Source of the DNA: an uncultured Eubacteriales bacterium
Lineage (GTDB): Bacteria > Bacillota > Clostridia > Oscillospirales > Acutalibacteraceae
DNA length: 12,673 nt
NCBI GenBank assembly: GCA_900316925.1
Contig: ONEU01000187.1
Coordinates: 1-12,673, forward strand
Direction: 5' to 3'
The translations under genes were made by a program, and so were the position numbers. Positions 1-8,012 of the stretch are shown piece after piece. Below the pieces are notes generated by a model. The model saw nothing but the letters and a program-made list of their open reading frames with translations. It did no database searches and was not told the DNA's origin. Numbering within the stretch: position 1 is the stretch's first letter; every line of letters begins with the position of its first letter.

Positions 1-1
1 C

Positions 2-196
2 CCTTATTATTCAAATATCCATCCTCGTCTACAACTTTCAAAAAGTAGGCACGGGTACTTTGATAGAAAACGGAACTCAAATAATCTAAAAAAACAGCCA
101 GCAAGCGCCCCGTCAAGGGGCGTGGCGGCGGACGTAGAAGATTCACAGCCCTGCTGTGCCGTGCCGGATGTTAGCGACATAGAAGTTTCGCCATAA
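2..196 (+). other. Open frame entering from left edge; possible 3' tail of a truncated gene
   Basis: A frame is open from the first bases to a TAA at 194-196 and would encode about 64 residues with no start inside the window. Its last part reads PASAPSRGVAADVEDSQPCC followed by AVPDVSDIEVSP. A 6-bp GC hairpin (106-111 with 117-122, loop 112-116) lies inside it. The opposite strand is also open over 7-273 (88 codons), so coding status cannot be settled by frame alone, and neither product shows a domain I recognise. The rest of 1-285 contains only the GCAGGCT repeat noted separately. This may be the end of a mobile-element gene or a non-coding dispersed repeat; I see no firm support for either. 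Confidence 0.22.
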
Positions 197-240
197 ACAT
201 ACAAAGTAAGCGTCAGCGAACGACAGCGTGACACGGGTGC

Positions 241-271
241 GCAGGCTCTGCGCAGGCTACGCAGGCTCTGC
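241..271. repeat. Short GCAGGCT tandem repeat
   Basis: Three head-to-tail copies of a 9-11 bp unit occur here: GCAGGCTCTGC (241-251), GCAGGCTAC (252-260) and GCAGGCTCTGC (261-271). The array ends 14 bp before the -35 box of the trp promoter. It has no evident coding role and a regulatory role is unproven. Confidence 0.6.
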
Positions 272-285
272 ACTGTGGATTTTTC

Positions 286-314
286 TTGACAAGTAAAAAA
301 GGACGTGATATAAT
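286..314 (+). promoter_or_regulatory. trp operon promoter (sigma-A type)
   Basis: A perfect -35 box TTGACA (286-291) and a perfect -10 box TATAAT (309-314) are separated by the ideal 17 bp. Transcription should begin near 321, just upstream of the T-box leader. Two consensus hexamers at consensus spacing imply a strong promoter, so control probably lies mainly in the downstream attenuator. Confidence 0.9.
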
Positions 315-320
315 GGGGAT

Positions 321-606
321 ATCTTAAATAGAATAAACCGTTGAAGCGGAGATAACGGCAATGATGCCTTTACAGAGAGCCTGCGGCGCTGAGAGTCAGG
401 TAAGAAACAAGTTGTTAAATGGACCGCTGAGGGTGCAGTCAAACGGAGTACCGGAGTATGCTGCAACGTCGGAGGCAGGCGTTATTTGCCGGGGATATGC
501 TTGTATCCCGCTAAGTGCACGGTTTTGCCGTGAATTAGGGTGGCACCACGGATAATTGGTTTATTCGTCCTTAACAGAATCGGTTGGTTCTGTTAAGGAC
601 TTTTTT
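321..606 (+). promoter_or_regulatory. Tryptophan T-box leader (tRNA-Trp-sensing antitermination riboswitch)
   Basis: This leader RNA senses the charging state of tRNA-Trp. Stem I is closed by AGCGG (345-349) pairing with CCGCT (424-428) and carries the conserved AGAGAGCC/TGCGG/CTGAGAG region at about 374-396. The specifier codon is TGG at 420-422, in the usual position just before the 3' strand of stem I, so it reads tryptophan. Small hairpins follow at 492-509 and 518-532. The T-box AGGGTGGCACCACGG spans 537-551; its TGGC (541-544) is complementary to GCCA, the expected tRNA-Trp 3' end with discriminator G. The antiterminator pairs 535-540 with 569-574 and 548-555 with 561-568, leaving the 7-nt bulge TGGCACC. 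It overlaps and excludes the terminator at 567-600. Uncharged tRNA-Trp would stabilise the antiterminator and permit trp transcription. Confidence 0.95.
567..606 (+). terminator. T-box-controlled attenuator terminator
   Basis: A perfect 13-bp stem (567-579 with 588-600, 8-nt loop) is followed directly by six T residues (601-606). The 5' strand of the stem includes bases also used by the T-box antiterminator, so the two structures are alternatives. It lies 22 bp upstream of the trpE start. Confidence 0.95.
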
Positions 607-628
607 ATTCTACTTTGGAGGTATGTAT

Positions 629-2092
629 ATGAAAATCTCTCCCTCATTGGAGGAGGTCAGAAGAATCGCCGCAGACGGAAAATTCGATGTTCTTCCGGTC
701 AGCTGTGAGATTCTTTCCGACTTCACCACACCCATCGAAGCCATGAGGATCCTCAAAAACGCATCTACTCACTGCTATATGCTGGAATCCGCTCAGGCTA
801 ATGACCGTTGGGGCCGCTACACCTTCCTCGGCTTTGAGCCCAAAATGGAAATCACCTGCATCGACGGCTTACTGAAAGCCGGCAGCATTGAAAAAAGGGT
901 CGATAATCCCACCGGGCACATCCGTCAGCTCCTCTCCGGCTACAAGAGCCCTCGGTTTGACTACCTACCTCCCTTCACAGGCGGTCTCGTAGGATATTTC
1001 TCCTACGACTATCTTGGTTACAGCGAACCTTGTGTGCGCTGCCGTGTGGAGGACAGCGAACAGTTCAAAGACGTTGACCTGATGCTGTTTGATAAAGTCA
1101 TTGCTTTCGATCACGTGAAACAGAAGATCATTCTCATTGTCAACATGAAACTCCAGGATCCGGACGCCGGCTATCAGAAAGCTGCCGATGATCTCCGCAG
1201 CCTGGAACATCTTCTCAAACACGGCAAAAAATCCGAAGAAAAGAGCGGCAAACTGCTGGGAGAAGTAACGCCTCTCTTCAATAAAGAACAATACTGTGCC
1301 ATGGTTGACCGTGCCAAGCGGCACATCCATGAGGGCGATATCTTTCAGATCGTACTGTCCAACCGTCTGAGCGCACCCTTCGAGGGAAGTCTGCTCAATA
1401 CCTACCGCATCCTGCGAACCATCAATCCTTCCCCCTATATGTTCTACTTCTCCGGGACGGATGTGGAGGTGGCCGGCGCTTCACCGGAAACACTGGTCAA
1501 ACTCGAAAACGGTGTGCTGCATACCTTTCCCCTAGCCGGTACTCGTCCAAGAGGTAAAACAGAGAAAGAAGATCTTGCCCTGGAAAAAGAACTCCTTGCC
1601 GATGAAAAAGAACTCGCCGAGCATAATATGCTGGTTGATCTCGGACGCAATGATTTGGGCAGGATCAGTAAGTTCGGTACGGTCATTCCCGAAAAGCTCC
1701 ACTCCATTGAGCGCTACTCCCATGTGATGCATATCGGCTCCACCGTCCGCGGAGAGATCCGGGAGGATAAGGACGCTCTCGATGCGATTGAAGCCGTCCT
1801 GCCGGCAGGGACACTCTCAGGAGCGCCGAAGCTCCGTGCCTGTCAGCTCATCGGCGAGCTGGAGAACAATAAACGCGGCATTTACGGCGGCGCCATCGGC
1901 TACATTGACTTTACCGGCAATATGGACACCTGTATTGCCATCAGGATCGCTTATAAAAAGAACGGCAAGGTGTTTGTCAGAAGCGGCGCCGGCATTGTGG
2001 CTGACTCCGATCCCGAAAAGGAATATCAGGAGTGCCTGAACAAGGCCAGAGCGTCCCTCAAAGCACTTGAATTAGCCCAGGAGGTGGAATAA
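629..2092 (+). CDS. trpE: Anthranilate synthase component I
   Basis: TrpE converts chorismate to anthranilate using ammonia supplied by TrpG, the first committed step of tryptophan synthesis in the cytoplasm. The product is 487 residues, normal for the family. I chose the ATG at 629 because GGAGG (617-621) sits 7 nt upstream; the in-frame ATG at 623 is too close to it, and an upstream GTG/ATG reading would lie in the terminator. The N-terminal LES motif (residues 52-54) and NPSPYM (266-271) are the parts of the fold that form the tryptophan feedback pocket in this family, so feedback inhibition is expected. The C-terminal chorismate-binding domain includes PAGTLSGAPK (392-401) and the GAGIV segment near the end. 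The stop codon overlaps the trpG start (TAATG), implying translational coupling of the two subunits. Para-aminobenzoate synthase (PabB) is the alternative for this fold, but the Trp-specific leader and neighbours argue for TrpE. Confidence 0.97.
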   Translation: MKISPSLEEVRRIAADGKFDVLPVSCEILSDFTTPIEAMRILKNASTHCYMLESAQANDRWGRYTFLGFEPKMEITCIDGLLKAGSIEKRVDNPTGHIRQLLSGYKSPRFDYLPPFTGGLVGYFSYDYLGYSEPCVRCRVEDSEQFKDVDLMLFDKVIAFDHVKQKIILIVNMKLQDPDAGYQKAADDLRSLEHLLKHGKKSEEKSGKLLGEVTPLFNKEQYCAMVDRAKRHIHEGDIFQIVLSNRLSAPFEGSLLNTYRILRTINPSPYMFYFSGTDVEVAGASPETLVKLENGVLHTFPLAGTRPRGKTEKEDLALEKELLADEKELAEHNMLVDLGRNDLGRISKFGTVIPEKLHSIERYSHVMHIGSTVRGEIREDKDALDAIEAVLPAGTLSGAPKLRACQLIGELENNKRGIYGGAIGYIDFTGNMDTCIAIRIAYKKNGKVFVRSGAGIVADSDPEKEYQECLNKARASLKALELAQEVE

Positions 2093-2658
2093 TGGTACTT
2101 CTGATCGACAATTACGACAGCTTCTCCTATAACCTCTATCAATACGTCGGCGAGATCGAGCCGGATATCCGGGTCATCCGCAATGATGAGCTGACCGTGG
2201 AGGAAATACGCGCCCTCCGTCCCGACAGGATCATTCTCTCACCCGGTCCCGGCAGACCGGAGGATGCCGGCATCATCATTGACGTCGTAAAGGAACTCGG
2301 CAGCGAGATTCCGATCCTCGGCGTGTGTCTGGGACATCAGGCCATCTGCGCCGCCTTCGGCATGACGATCACCTATGCAAGACAGCTCATGCACGGCAAA
2401 CAGAGTGTGGTCACCTTTGATAAAGCCTGTCCGCTGTTTGCAGACTGTCCCGATAAAGCGCCTGTCGCCCGGTATCATTCGCTTGCGGCTGACGCTGCTA
2501 CCCTGCCGGATTGCCTGAATATCACCGCCGCAACCGCAGACGGTGAGATCATGGCAGTTCAGCACAAGAATAATCCGATTTTCGGCATCCAGTTCCATCC
2601 CGAATCCATCCTGACACCGGACGGCAAAACGATGCTGTATCATTTTATCAAAAACTGA
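2092..2658 (+). CDS. trpG: Anthranilate synthase component II (glutamine amidotransferase)
   Basis: TrpG hydrolyses glutamine and channels ammonia to TrpE. The 188-residue protein is a stand-alone class I glutamine amidotransferase and is not fused to TrpD as in enterobacteria. Visible motifs are the N-terminal LLIDNYDSFSYNL, SPGPGRPEDAG, the nucleophile loop GVCLGHQ with Cys79, HGKQS, and FHPES with catalytic His169 and Glu171. All three triad residues are present. The ATG uses the last base of the trpE stop codon and is preceded by AGGAGGTGGA. This type can also serve folate synthesis (PabA) in some Firmicutes; whether it has a dual role here is not visible. Confidence 0.97.
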   Translation: MVLLIDNYDSFSYNLYQYVGEIEPDIRVIRNDELTVEEIRALRPDRIILSPGPGRPEDAGIIIDVVKELGSEIPILGVCLGHQAICAAFGMTITYARQLMHGKQSVVTFDKACPLFADCPDKAPVARYHSLAADAATLPDCLNITAATADGEIMAVQHKNNPIFGIQFHPESILTPDGKTMLYHFIKN

Positions 2659-2672
2659 CGAAAGGAAGATGT

Positions 2673-3707
2673 ATGATGATTAAGGAAGCTATTGTCAAGA
2701 TCGTGAACAAGGAGGATCTGACATACGATGAGGCCTATACCGTGATGAACGAGATCATGAGCGGTGAGACCACTCCCACCCAGAACGCTGCGTTCCTGGC
2801 AGCCCTTTCCACCAAGAGTGCCAGAGCGGAGACCACCGCAGAAATTGCCGGATGTGCCGCCGCCATGCGTGACCACGCTACCAAAGTCGAGACCGGCATG
2901 GAGGTTTTTGAGATCGTCGGCACCGGCGGAGATAACGCTCACAGCTTCAATATCTCCACCACCGCTGCTCTGGTGGCCGCAGCCGGCGGAATGAAGGTTG
3001 CCAAGCACGGCAACCGCGCCGCATCATCAAGCAGCGGTACGGCAGACTGCCTGGAAGCTCTCGGCGTGAATATCGAACAGAGCCCTCAGAAATGTGTGGA
3101 GCTTCTGAATGAAGTCGGTATGTGCTTCTTCTTTGCACAGAAATATCACTCCTCCATGAAATATGTCGGCGCCATCCGCAGAGAACTGGGTTTCCGCACG
3201 GTTTTCAATATCTTAGGACCTCTGACCAACCCCTCATCTCCCTCCATGCAGCTGCTCGGCGTTTATGATGAGTATCTGGTGGAGCCTCTGGCCCAGGTAC
3301 TGATCAGCCTTGGCGTCAGACGCGGCATGGTGGTATTCGGTACCGACAAGCTCGATGAAATCTCCCTCAGCTCCCCCACCAAGGTTTGTGAGATCAAGGA
3401 CGGCTGGTACAAAACATATACGATCAAGCCGGAGGACTTCGGCTTTGAACGCTGCCAAAAAGAAGATCTGCGCGGCGGCACCCCCGGACAGAACGCCCAG
3501 ATCACCCGTGACATTCTTGCAGGCAAACAGGGACACCAGAGAAATGCCGTCCTGCTCAATGCAGGCGCCGCATTGTATCTCGGCGGCAAGGCAGCCACCA
3601 TGAAGGACGGTATTGCACTGGCTGCCGAACTGATCGACTCCGGCAAGGCAACCGAAACCCTGGACAAGCTGATCGAGGTAAGCAACCGCCCTGAGGTGAC
3701 AGCATGA
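2673..3707 (+). CDS. trpD: Anthranilate phosphoribosyltransferase
   Basis: TrpD transfers the phosphoribosyl group of PRPP to anthranilate, giving N-(5'-phosphoribosyl)anthranilate. The 344-residue product has the expected length. It carries the PRPP/magnesium motif GTGGD (83-87), NIST (93-96), KHGNRAASS (111-119) and GTADCLEALG (122-131), all typical of the family. Two adjacent ATG codons (2673 and 2676) follow AAAGGAAG at 2661-2668; the second has the better spacing, so the protein may start one residue later. The 14-nt gap after trpG is the longest in the operon. Its TGA overlaps the trpC ATG (ATGA). Confidence 0.97.
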   Translation: MMIKEAIVKIVNKEDLTYDEAYTVMNEIMSGETTPTQNAAFLAALSTKSARAETTAEIAGCAAAMRDHATKVETGMEVFEIVGTGGDNAHSFNISTTAALVAAAGGMKVAKHGNRAASSSSGTADCLEALGVNIEQSPQKCVELLNEVGMCFFFAQKYHSSMKYVGAIRRELGFRTVFNILGPLTNPSSPSMQLLGVYDEYLVEPLAQVLISLGVRRGMVVFGTDKLDEISLSSPTKVCEIKDGWYKTYTIKPEDFGFERCQKEDLRGGTPGQNAQITRDILAGKQGHQRNAVLLNAGAALYLGGKAATMKDGIALAAELIDSGKATETLDKLIEVSNRPEVTA

Positions 3708-4486
3708 CAATCTTAGACCAGCTGGCCGATTATGCCCGGGAGCGTTGTGAAGCCGCCAAAGGCCGCCTGTCACTCACGTCGCTCAGAAGAACCGCAGAAG
3801 ACCTGCCTAAAGGCGATTCTCCTTTCATCAAAGCCCTGCAAAAGCCGGAGCTTTCGTTTATCTGTGAATGTAAAAAGGCTTCCCCGTCCAAGGGGCTGAT
3901 CGCTCCTGATTTTCCCTATCTGCAGATTGCCCGGGATTACGAAGCCGCCGGCGCGGACTGCATCTCCGTCCTCACGGAGCCGAAGTGGTTTCTCGGCAGC
4001 GACCGCTATCTGCAGGAAATTGCTGCCGCCGTGAAGATTCCCTGCCTGCGGAAGGATTTCACCGTGGACGAATATATGATTTATGAAGCAAAGGTACTGG
4101 GGGCTTCGGCAGTCCTGCTCATTGCAGCCATCCTCAGCGAACAGCAGCTGCGGGAATATCTCGACATCAGCGGAGAACTGGGCTTATCCGCCTTGGTGGA
4201 AGCCCACAATGAAACGGAAATAGAGACTGCCCTGAAGGCAGGCGCACAGATTATCGGCGTGAATAACCGGAATCTCAAGGATTTCACCGTTGATACCGAA
4301 AACAGCCGACGCCTGAGAAATATGATCCCGCAGGAGGTTCTGTTTGTATCGGAGAGCGGTGTCCGGACAGCCGAAGATGTCAGCACGCTCCGGCAGATCG
4401 GTGCAGACGCCGTGCTGATCGGTGAAACATTGATGAGAGCGCCTGACAAAACCGCCAAACTGAAAGAATTGAGGGGTAACGGATGA
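3704..4486 (+). CDS. trpC: Indole-3-glycerol phosphate synthase
   Basis: TrpC closes the indole ring by converting CdRP (1-(o-carboxyphenylamino)-1-deoxyribulose 5-phosphate) to indole-3-glycerol phosphate with loss of CO2 and water. The 260-residue protein is a single-domain TIM barrel, not the TrpC-TrpF fusion of E. coli. Family landmarks are ECKKASPSKG, with Glu55 and Lys57 matching the catalytic pair, and LRKDF with the catalytic Lys117. Further on are NNRNL, SESG and the GADAVLIGE phosphate-binding end. Start and stop both sit in 4-nt ATGA overlaps with trpD and trpF, so translation is probably coupled through this stretch. Confidence 0.97.
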   Translation: MTILDQLADYARERCEAAKGRLSLTSLRRTAEDLPKGDSPFIKALQKPELSFICECKKASPSKGLIAPDFPYLQIARDYEAAGADCISVLTEPKWFLGSDRYLQEIAAAVKIPCLRKDFTVDEYMIYEAKVLGASAVLLIAAILSEQQLREYLDISGELGLSALVEAHNETEIETALKAGAQIIGVNNRNLKDFTVDTENSRRLRNMIPQEVLFVSESGVRTAEDVSTLRQIGADAVLIGETLMRAPDKTAKLKELRGNG

Positions 4487-5091
4487 CAAAAATCAAGCTG
4501 TGCGGATTGACGCAGCCACAAGATATCGCAGCCGCCAACGAGCTGCATCCTGATTATATCGGGCTGGTGTTTGCGGAAAAGAGCCGCCGCCGTGTCACGT
4601 CGCAGCAGGCAGCCGGACTGAAAAGCAGTCTCTCTCCGGAGATTCCAGCGGTAGGGGTGTTCCTGAATAACCCGCCGGAAGAGATCGTCTCTCTGTGCCG
4701 GGACGGTATTATTGATATCATCCAGCTCCACGGAACGGAGGATGAGGACTATCTTACCCGTCTCCGCCGCCTGACCGATAAACCGATTATCCGTGCCTTT
4801 GTGATCAGGTCCGTGGAGGATATCCGAAAGGCGGAAGACTCCTCTGCCGACCTGGTTCTTCTCGACGGCGGTACGGGAGACGGGACGGTATTTGACTGGC
4901 AGCTCCTGCACCGTATCCGCCGTCCGTATTTCCTGGCAGGTGGCCTGAACCCCGAAAATGTCGCTGATGCCGTCAAAAATCTGCATCCTTTTGCCGTAGA
5001 TGTCAGTTCGGGTATTGAAACGGAAGGCAAGAAGGATTATGATAAGATGAAGGCGTTTCTGAACGCTGTCAGAAAGGAAGAAGTGAAATGA
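4483..5091 (+). CDS. trpF: Phosphoribosylanthranilate isomerase
   Basis: TrpF performs the Amadori rearrangement of phosphoribosylanthranilate to CdRP, the substrate of TrpC. The product is 202 residues, the usual length of the monofunctional enzyme. KLCGLTQPQD contains the general-base Cys7, and LLDGGTGDG contains the general-acid Asp128 together with the phosphate-binding GGTG loop. AGGLNPENV and VDVSSGIE complete the barrel. It overlaps trpC by 4 nt and trpB by 4 nt (ATGA in both cases). TrpF acts before TrpC biochemically although it is encoded after it, a common order in Firmicutes. Confidence 0.97.
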   Translation: MTKIKLCGLTQPQDIAAANELHPDYIGLVFAEKSRRRVTSQQAAGLKSSLSPEIPAVGVFLNNPPEEIVSLCRDGIIDIIQLHGTEDEDYLTRLRRLTDKPIIRAFVIRSVEDIRKAEDSSADLVLLDGGTGDGTVFDWQLLHRIRRPYFLAGGLNPENVADAVKNLHPFAVDVSSGIETEGKKDYDKMKAFLNAVRKEEVK

Positions 5092-6278
5092 CAAATCCAA
5101 AAGGACGTTTCGGTATCCACGGCGGACAGTATATCCCCGAGACCCTGATGAATGCCGTGATCGAACTCGAACAAGCGTATGACCGCTATAAAGCTGACCC
5201 TGACTTTAACCGGGAGCTGACAGCATTATTCAACAATTATGCCGGCAGACCCTCCCGCCTCTACTTTGCGGAGAAGCTGACAAGAGAACTGGGCGGTGCG
5301 AAAATCTACCTCAAGCGTGAGGATCTCAACCACACCGGCGCCCACAAGATCAACAATGTTCTCGGACAGGCACTCCTGGCAAAAAAAATGGGCAAGACCC
5401 GTCTGATTGCCGAGACCGGAGCCGGACAGCACGGTGTTGCAACCGCCACCGCCGCCGCTTTGATGGACATGGAGTGCGTTGTCTTCATGGGCGAAGAGGA
5501 CACCAGGCGTCAGGCTCTCAATGTATATAAGATGAAACTGCTGGGGGCTGATGTCGTCCCTGTCAGAACCGGCACCGCTACCCTCAAGGATGCCGTGAGT
5601 GAAGCCATGCGTGAGTGGACGACCCGGATTGCCGATACCCACTACTGCCTGGGCTCTGTCATGGGGCCTCACCCCTTCCCCACCATTGTCCGTGACTTCC
5701 AGGCGGTCATCTCCAAAGAGATCAAGGAGCAGATGCTCGAAGCGGAAGGCAGACTTCCCGACGTCGTCATGGCTTGTGTGGGCGGCGGCTCCAATGCCAT
5801 CGGCAGCTTCTATCATTTCATCGAAGATTCATCCGTCCGTCTGATCGGCTGTGAGGCTGCCGGCAGAGGAATCGACACCTTTGAAACAGCCGCAACCATC
5901 TCCACCGGCAGACTGGGTATCTTCCACGGGATGAAGTCCTATTTCTGCCAGGATGAAAACGGCCAGATTGCCCCTGTCTATTCGATTTCGGCAGGTCTGG
6001 ATTATCCCGGCGTCGGTCCGGAGCACGCCCATCTTTATGATATCGGCAGAGCAGAATATGTCGCCATCACGGATGAGCAGGCCGTCAATGCCTTTGAATA
6101 CCTGTCAAGAACCGAGGGCATCATTCCGGCCATCGAGTCCTCCCACGCCATTGCATACGCCATGGAGCTTGCACCCACCATGGACAAGGATAAAACCATT
6201 GTCGTGACGGTTTCCGGCAGAGGCGACAAGGACTGCGCTGCCATTGCCCGTTACAGAGGGGAGGATATCTATGAGTAA
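5088..6278 (+). CDS. trpB: Tryptophan synthase beta chain
   Basis: TrpB condenses indole with L-serine to give tryptophan, using pyridoxal phosphate. The 396-residue protein matches the canonical TrpB1 type that pairs with TrpA. The PLP-binding lysine is Lys87 in HTGAHKINN; the indole/serine loop is AETGAGQHGVA; the cofactor phosphate loop is GGGSNAIG; the C-terminal SGRGDKD segment is also standard. GGCGGACAGTATATCCCGGAGA-like N-terminal coding (GGQYIPETL) fits the family and supports the start in the 4-nt overlap with trpF. Its last 8 nt overlap the start of trpA, consistent with production of an alpha2-beta2 complex in balanced amounts. Confidence 0.98.
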   Translation: MTNPKGRFGIHGGQYIPETLMNAVIELEQAYDRYKADPDFNRELTALFNNYAGRPSRLYFAEKLTRELGGAKIYLKREDLNHTGAHKINNVLGQALLAKKMGKTRLIAETGAGQHGVATATAAALMDMECVVFMGEEDTRRQALNVYKMKLLGADVVPVRTGTATLKDAVSEAMREWTTRIADTHYCLGSVMGPHPFPTIVRDFQAVISKEIKEQMLEAEGRLPDVVMACVGGGSNAIGSFYHFIEDSSVRLIGCEAAGRGIDTFETAATISTGRLGIFHGMKSYFCQDENGQIAPVYSISAGLDYPGVGPEHAHLYDIGRAEYVAITDEQAVNAFEYLSRTEGIIPAIESSHAIAYAMELAPTMDKDKTIVVTVSGRGDKDCAAIARYRGEDIYE

Positions 6279-7044
6279 CATTCAGAAAGCATTCCGGAGC
6301 GGTAAAGCCTTTATTCCGTTTATTACCTGCGGCGACCCCGATCTTGCCACTACCGAAGCCGTGGTGAAGGAAGCCGTGAAAAACGGCGCCGATCTCATCG
6401 AACTGGGCATTCCATTTTCCGACCCTACCGCTGAAGGTCCCGTGATCCAGGGCGCCAATATCCGTGCCCTGAGCGGCGGCATCACCACAAATCAGATTTT
6501 TGATTTTGTCCGCAAGCTGCGGCAGGAGGTGACGATTCCGCTGGTATTTATGACCTACGCGAATGTGGTATTTTCATACGGTGCCGAAAAATTCATTTCC
6601 ACCTGTGCCGAAGTCGGCATTGACGGTCTGATTCTTCCCGACATTCCTTTTGAAGAGAAGGAAGAGTTCCTGCCCTTCTGCCATCAGTACGGCGTTGACC
6701 TGATCTCCCTGATCGCACCGACCTCCTCCAACCGTATCGGTATGATCACAAAAGAAGCGGAAGGCTTTATCTATCTCGTTTCCAGTCTGGGAGTAACGGG
6801 TGTGAGAAATGAGATCAACACCGACCTCCAAAGCATTGTTTCCATCATCCGTGAGCATACGGATATCCCCGTTGCCATCGGGTTCGGTATCTCAAAGCCG
6901 GAGCAGGCGAAAGCCATGTCCGCTTTTGCTGACGGCGTGATCGTCGGTTCCGCCATCATCCGTCTGCTGGAACAGCACGGCACATCCGCAGCTAAGCCCG
7001 TCGGCGAATATGTCAAGTCCATGAAGGACGCTGTGAGTAACTGA
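6271..7044 (+). CDS. trpA: Tryptophan synthase alpha chain
   Basis: TrpA cleaves indole-3-glycerol phosphate to indole and glyceraldehyde-3-phosphate and feeds indole to TrpB. I chose the ATG at 6271, within the trpB stop region and preceded by AGAGGGGAGG; an upstream in-frame ATG at 6244 lies deep in trpB and has no ribosome site. The 257-residue protein has catalytic Glu44 (IELGIPFSDP) and the mobile loop with GVTG. The second acidic residue, Asp in most studied TrpA proteins (PLADGP), is Glu55 here (PTAEGP), a conservative change. It is the last gene of the operon and is followed 9 nt later by a strong hairpin. Confidence 0.96.
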   Translation: MSNIQKAFRSGKAFIPFITCGDPDLATTEAVVKEAVKNGADLIELGIPFSDPTAEGPVIQGANIRALSGGITTNQIFDFVRKLRQEVTIPLVFMTYANVVFSYGAEKFISTCAEVGIDGLILPDIPFEEKEEFLPFCHQYGVDLISLIAPTSSNRIGMITKEAEGFIYLVSSLGVTGVRNEINTDLQSIVSIIREHTDIPVAIGFGISKPEQAKAMSAFADGVIVGSAIIRLLEQHGTSAAKPVGEYVKSMKDAVSN

Positions 7045-7053
7045 TAACCAATG

Positions 7054-7092
7054 AAAAAAGCTGCTGCAAGTTTATTTGCGGCAGCTTTTTTT
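7054..7092. terminator. Bidirectional intrinsic terminator between trpA and the convergent cassette
   Basis: A 16-bp stem (7054-7069 with 7076-7091, one G-T wobble, 6-nt loop) has six A residues on one flank and seven T residues on the other. It can therefore end transcription of trp on the plus strand and of the minus-strand cassette, whose last stop codon is at 7097-7099. Confidence 0.93.
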
Positions 7093-7096
7093 ACAT

Positions 7097-7987
7097 CTAT
7101 CCCATGTGGTTGCAGCCGAAGATACACTCCGGCAGACTGCAAAACTGGTCTCCAAACAAGTAATGTGTTTCATTGTCGTCAAAATACAGATAAACCTGCC
7201 CCAGGATCGTTTCCAGAATCTCTCCGAGCGTCCGGCCGATGAAGTGTGACAGCCTCTCGGGCAGACTATCCCCATACGTCCTCACAAAGGTGTCCGTGAT
7301 CCCTCCTTCATATCCTATCCAGAATCTACTGTGCCTGTCATTCAGCTGCGGCAGCATGACATTTTCCAGATATTCCTGTGTGAGGCAATTGATTTCGACC
7401 CCCGGCTGGCTTTCATCTTCATCCAGATTTCCATACCTATCCTCATCCAGAAACTCCATCACCAATAGCCCCGTGAACCTTTCAAGAGCATCCTCCGATA
7501 ATGCTCTGCTGCTGATCTGCTCTGCTAATACTCTGTCATCTGTTTTCTTTCGACCCCCGGCAAGATACGAATCCAGACCTTGTATACTGATCTCCGGAAA
7601 ATCATTCCCATACCAGTCGTACAGCTCCCAGATAACATACGTCTGATACTCCTGCAGCGGACGCAGACCTGACAGAATCTTATCGAGCTTATGGACATAC
7701 CATTCCATATACACCTGATGCGTATCGGTGGCTGCCTGCTTGATTTCTTCTTTGTGGGCGTCCATATAATGCCATATCTCGTGCCACTCCTTTTCACTGA
7801 TCCCCTCTCTTTCGAGCCGGATCAGATACTTACCGAAGTATCCCTCAAACATGACCTCCCTTGGATGCTCCCGGGCATGCCGCTCCGCCTTTTCGATCAC
7901 GGTTTTTCTGATGGCGTCCACATCCGGCTCCTTAAAGATGTAGCTGGAACTGGAACTGTTTGTCACATAATCGGTCCGGAATTTCAT
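7097..7987 (-). CDS. VTNSSSSS-motif protein B (unknown function; paralogue of the upstream gene)
   Basis: I do not recognise a functional family for this 296-residue protein. The start is the ATG at 7987, preceded by AAGGGGGAG; the longer open frame to 8056 would start inside the previous gene without a ribosome site. It begins MKFRTDYVTNSSSSSYIFKE and ends LPECIFGCNHMG (Cys288, Cys292). Both blocks are nearly identical in the neighbouring paralogue. Further shared pieces are HPREVMFEG (about 41-49), LxGGRK in the middle, TLGEILE, LGQVYLYF and ETHYLFGD near the C-terminus. The centre is acidic, rich in Trp/Tyr and predicted helical by eye, with no signal peptide or membrane segment. The gene is 25 nt downstream of its paralogue and third after the radical SAM gene, so it is probably co-transcribed and functionally tied to that enzyme, as substrate, partner or effector. 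That link is inferred from context only. Confidence 0.88.
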   Translation of the reverse strand: MKFRTDYVTNSSSSSYIFKEPDVDAIRKTVIEKAERHAREHPREVMFEGYFGKYLIRLEREGISEKEWHEIWHYMDAHKEEIKQAATDTHQVYMEWYVHKLDKILSGLRPLQEYQTYVIWELYDWYGNDFPEISIQGLDSYLAGGRKKTDDRVLAEQISSRALSEDALERFTGLLVMEFLDEDRYGNLDEDESQPGVEINCLTQEYLENVMLPQLNDRHSRFWIGYEGGITDTFVRTYGDSLPERLSHFIGRTLGEILETILGQVYLYFDDNETHYLFGDQFCSLPECIFGCNHMG

Positions 7988-8012
7988 CGGACTCCCCCTT
8001 CTTCTCAATGGT

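Noticed and set aside
105..123. GC hairpin as an intrinsic terminator
   Set aside because: On the plus strand no T-run follows; on the minus strand the T-run is about 11 nt away, too far for a standard terminator.
361..555. 64-codon frame as a trp leader peptide
   Set aside because: It lies entirely within the T-box structure, has no ribosome site and has no run of Trp codons. T-box control does not need a leader peptide.
4081..5100. 339-codon minus-strand frame
   Set aside because: It is antisense to trpC and trpF, which have all their catalytic motifs; the frame shows no recognisable protein features.
7051..7242. Plus-strand frame starting MKKAAASLFAAAFFTSIPCGC, which looks like a lipoprotein signal peptide
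   Set aside because: The hydrophobic start is produced by the A-run, stem and T-run of the terminator hairpin at 7054-7092, and the rest is antisense to protein B. There is no ribosome site or homology I can see.
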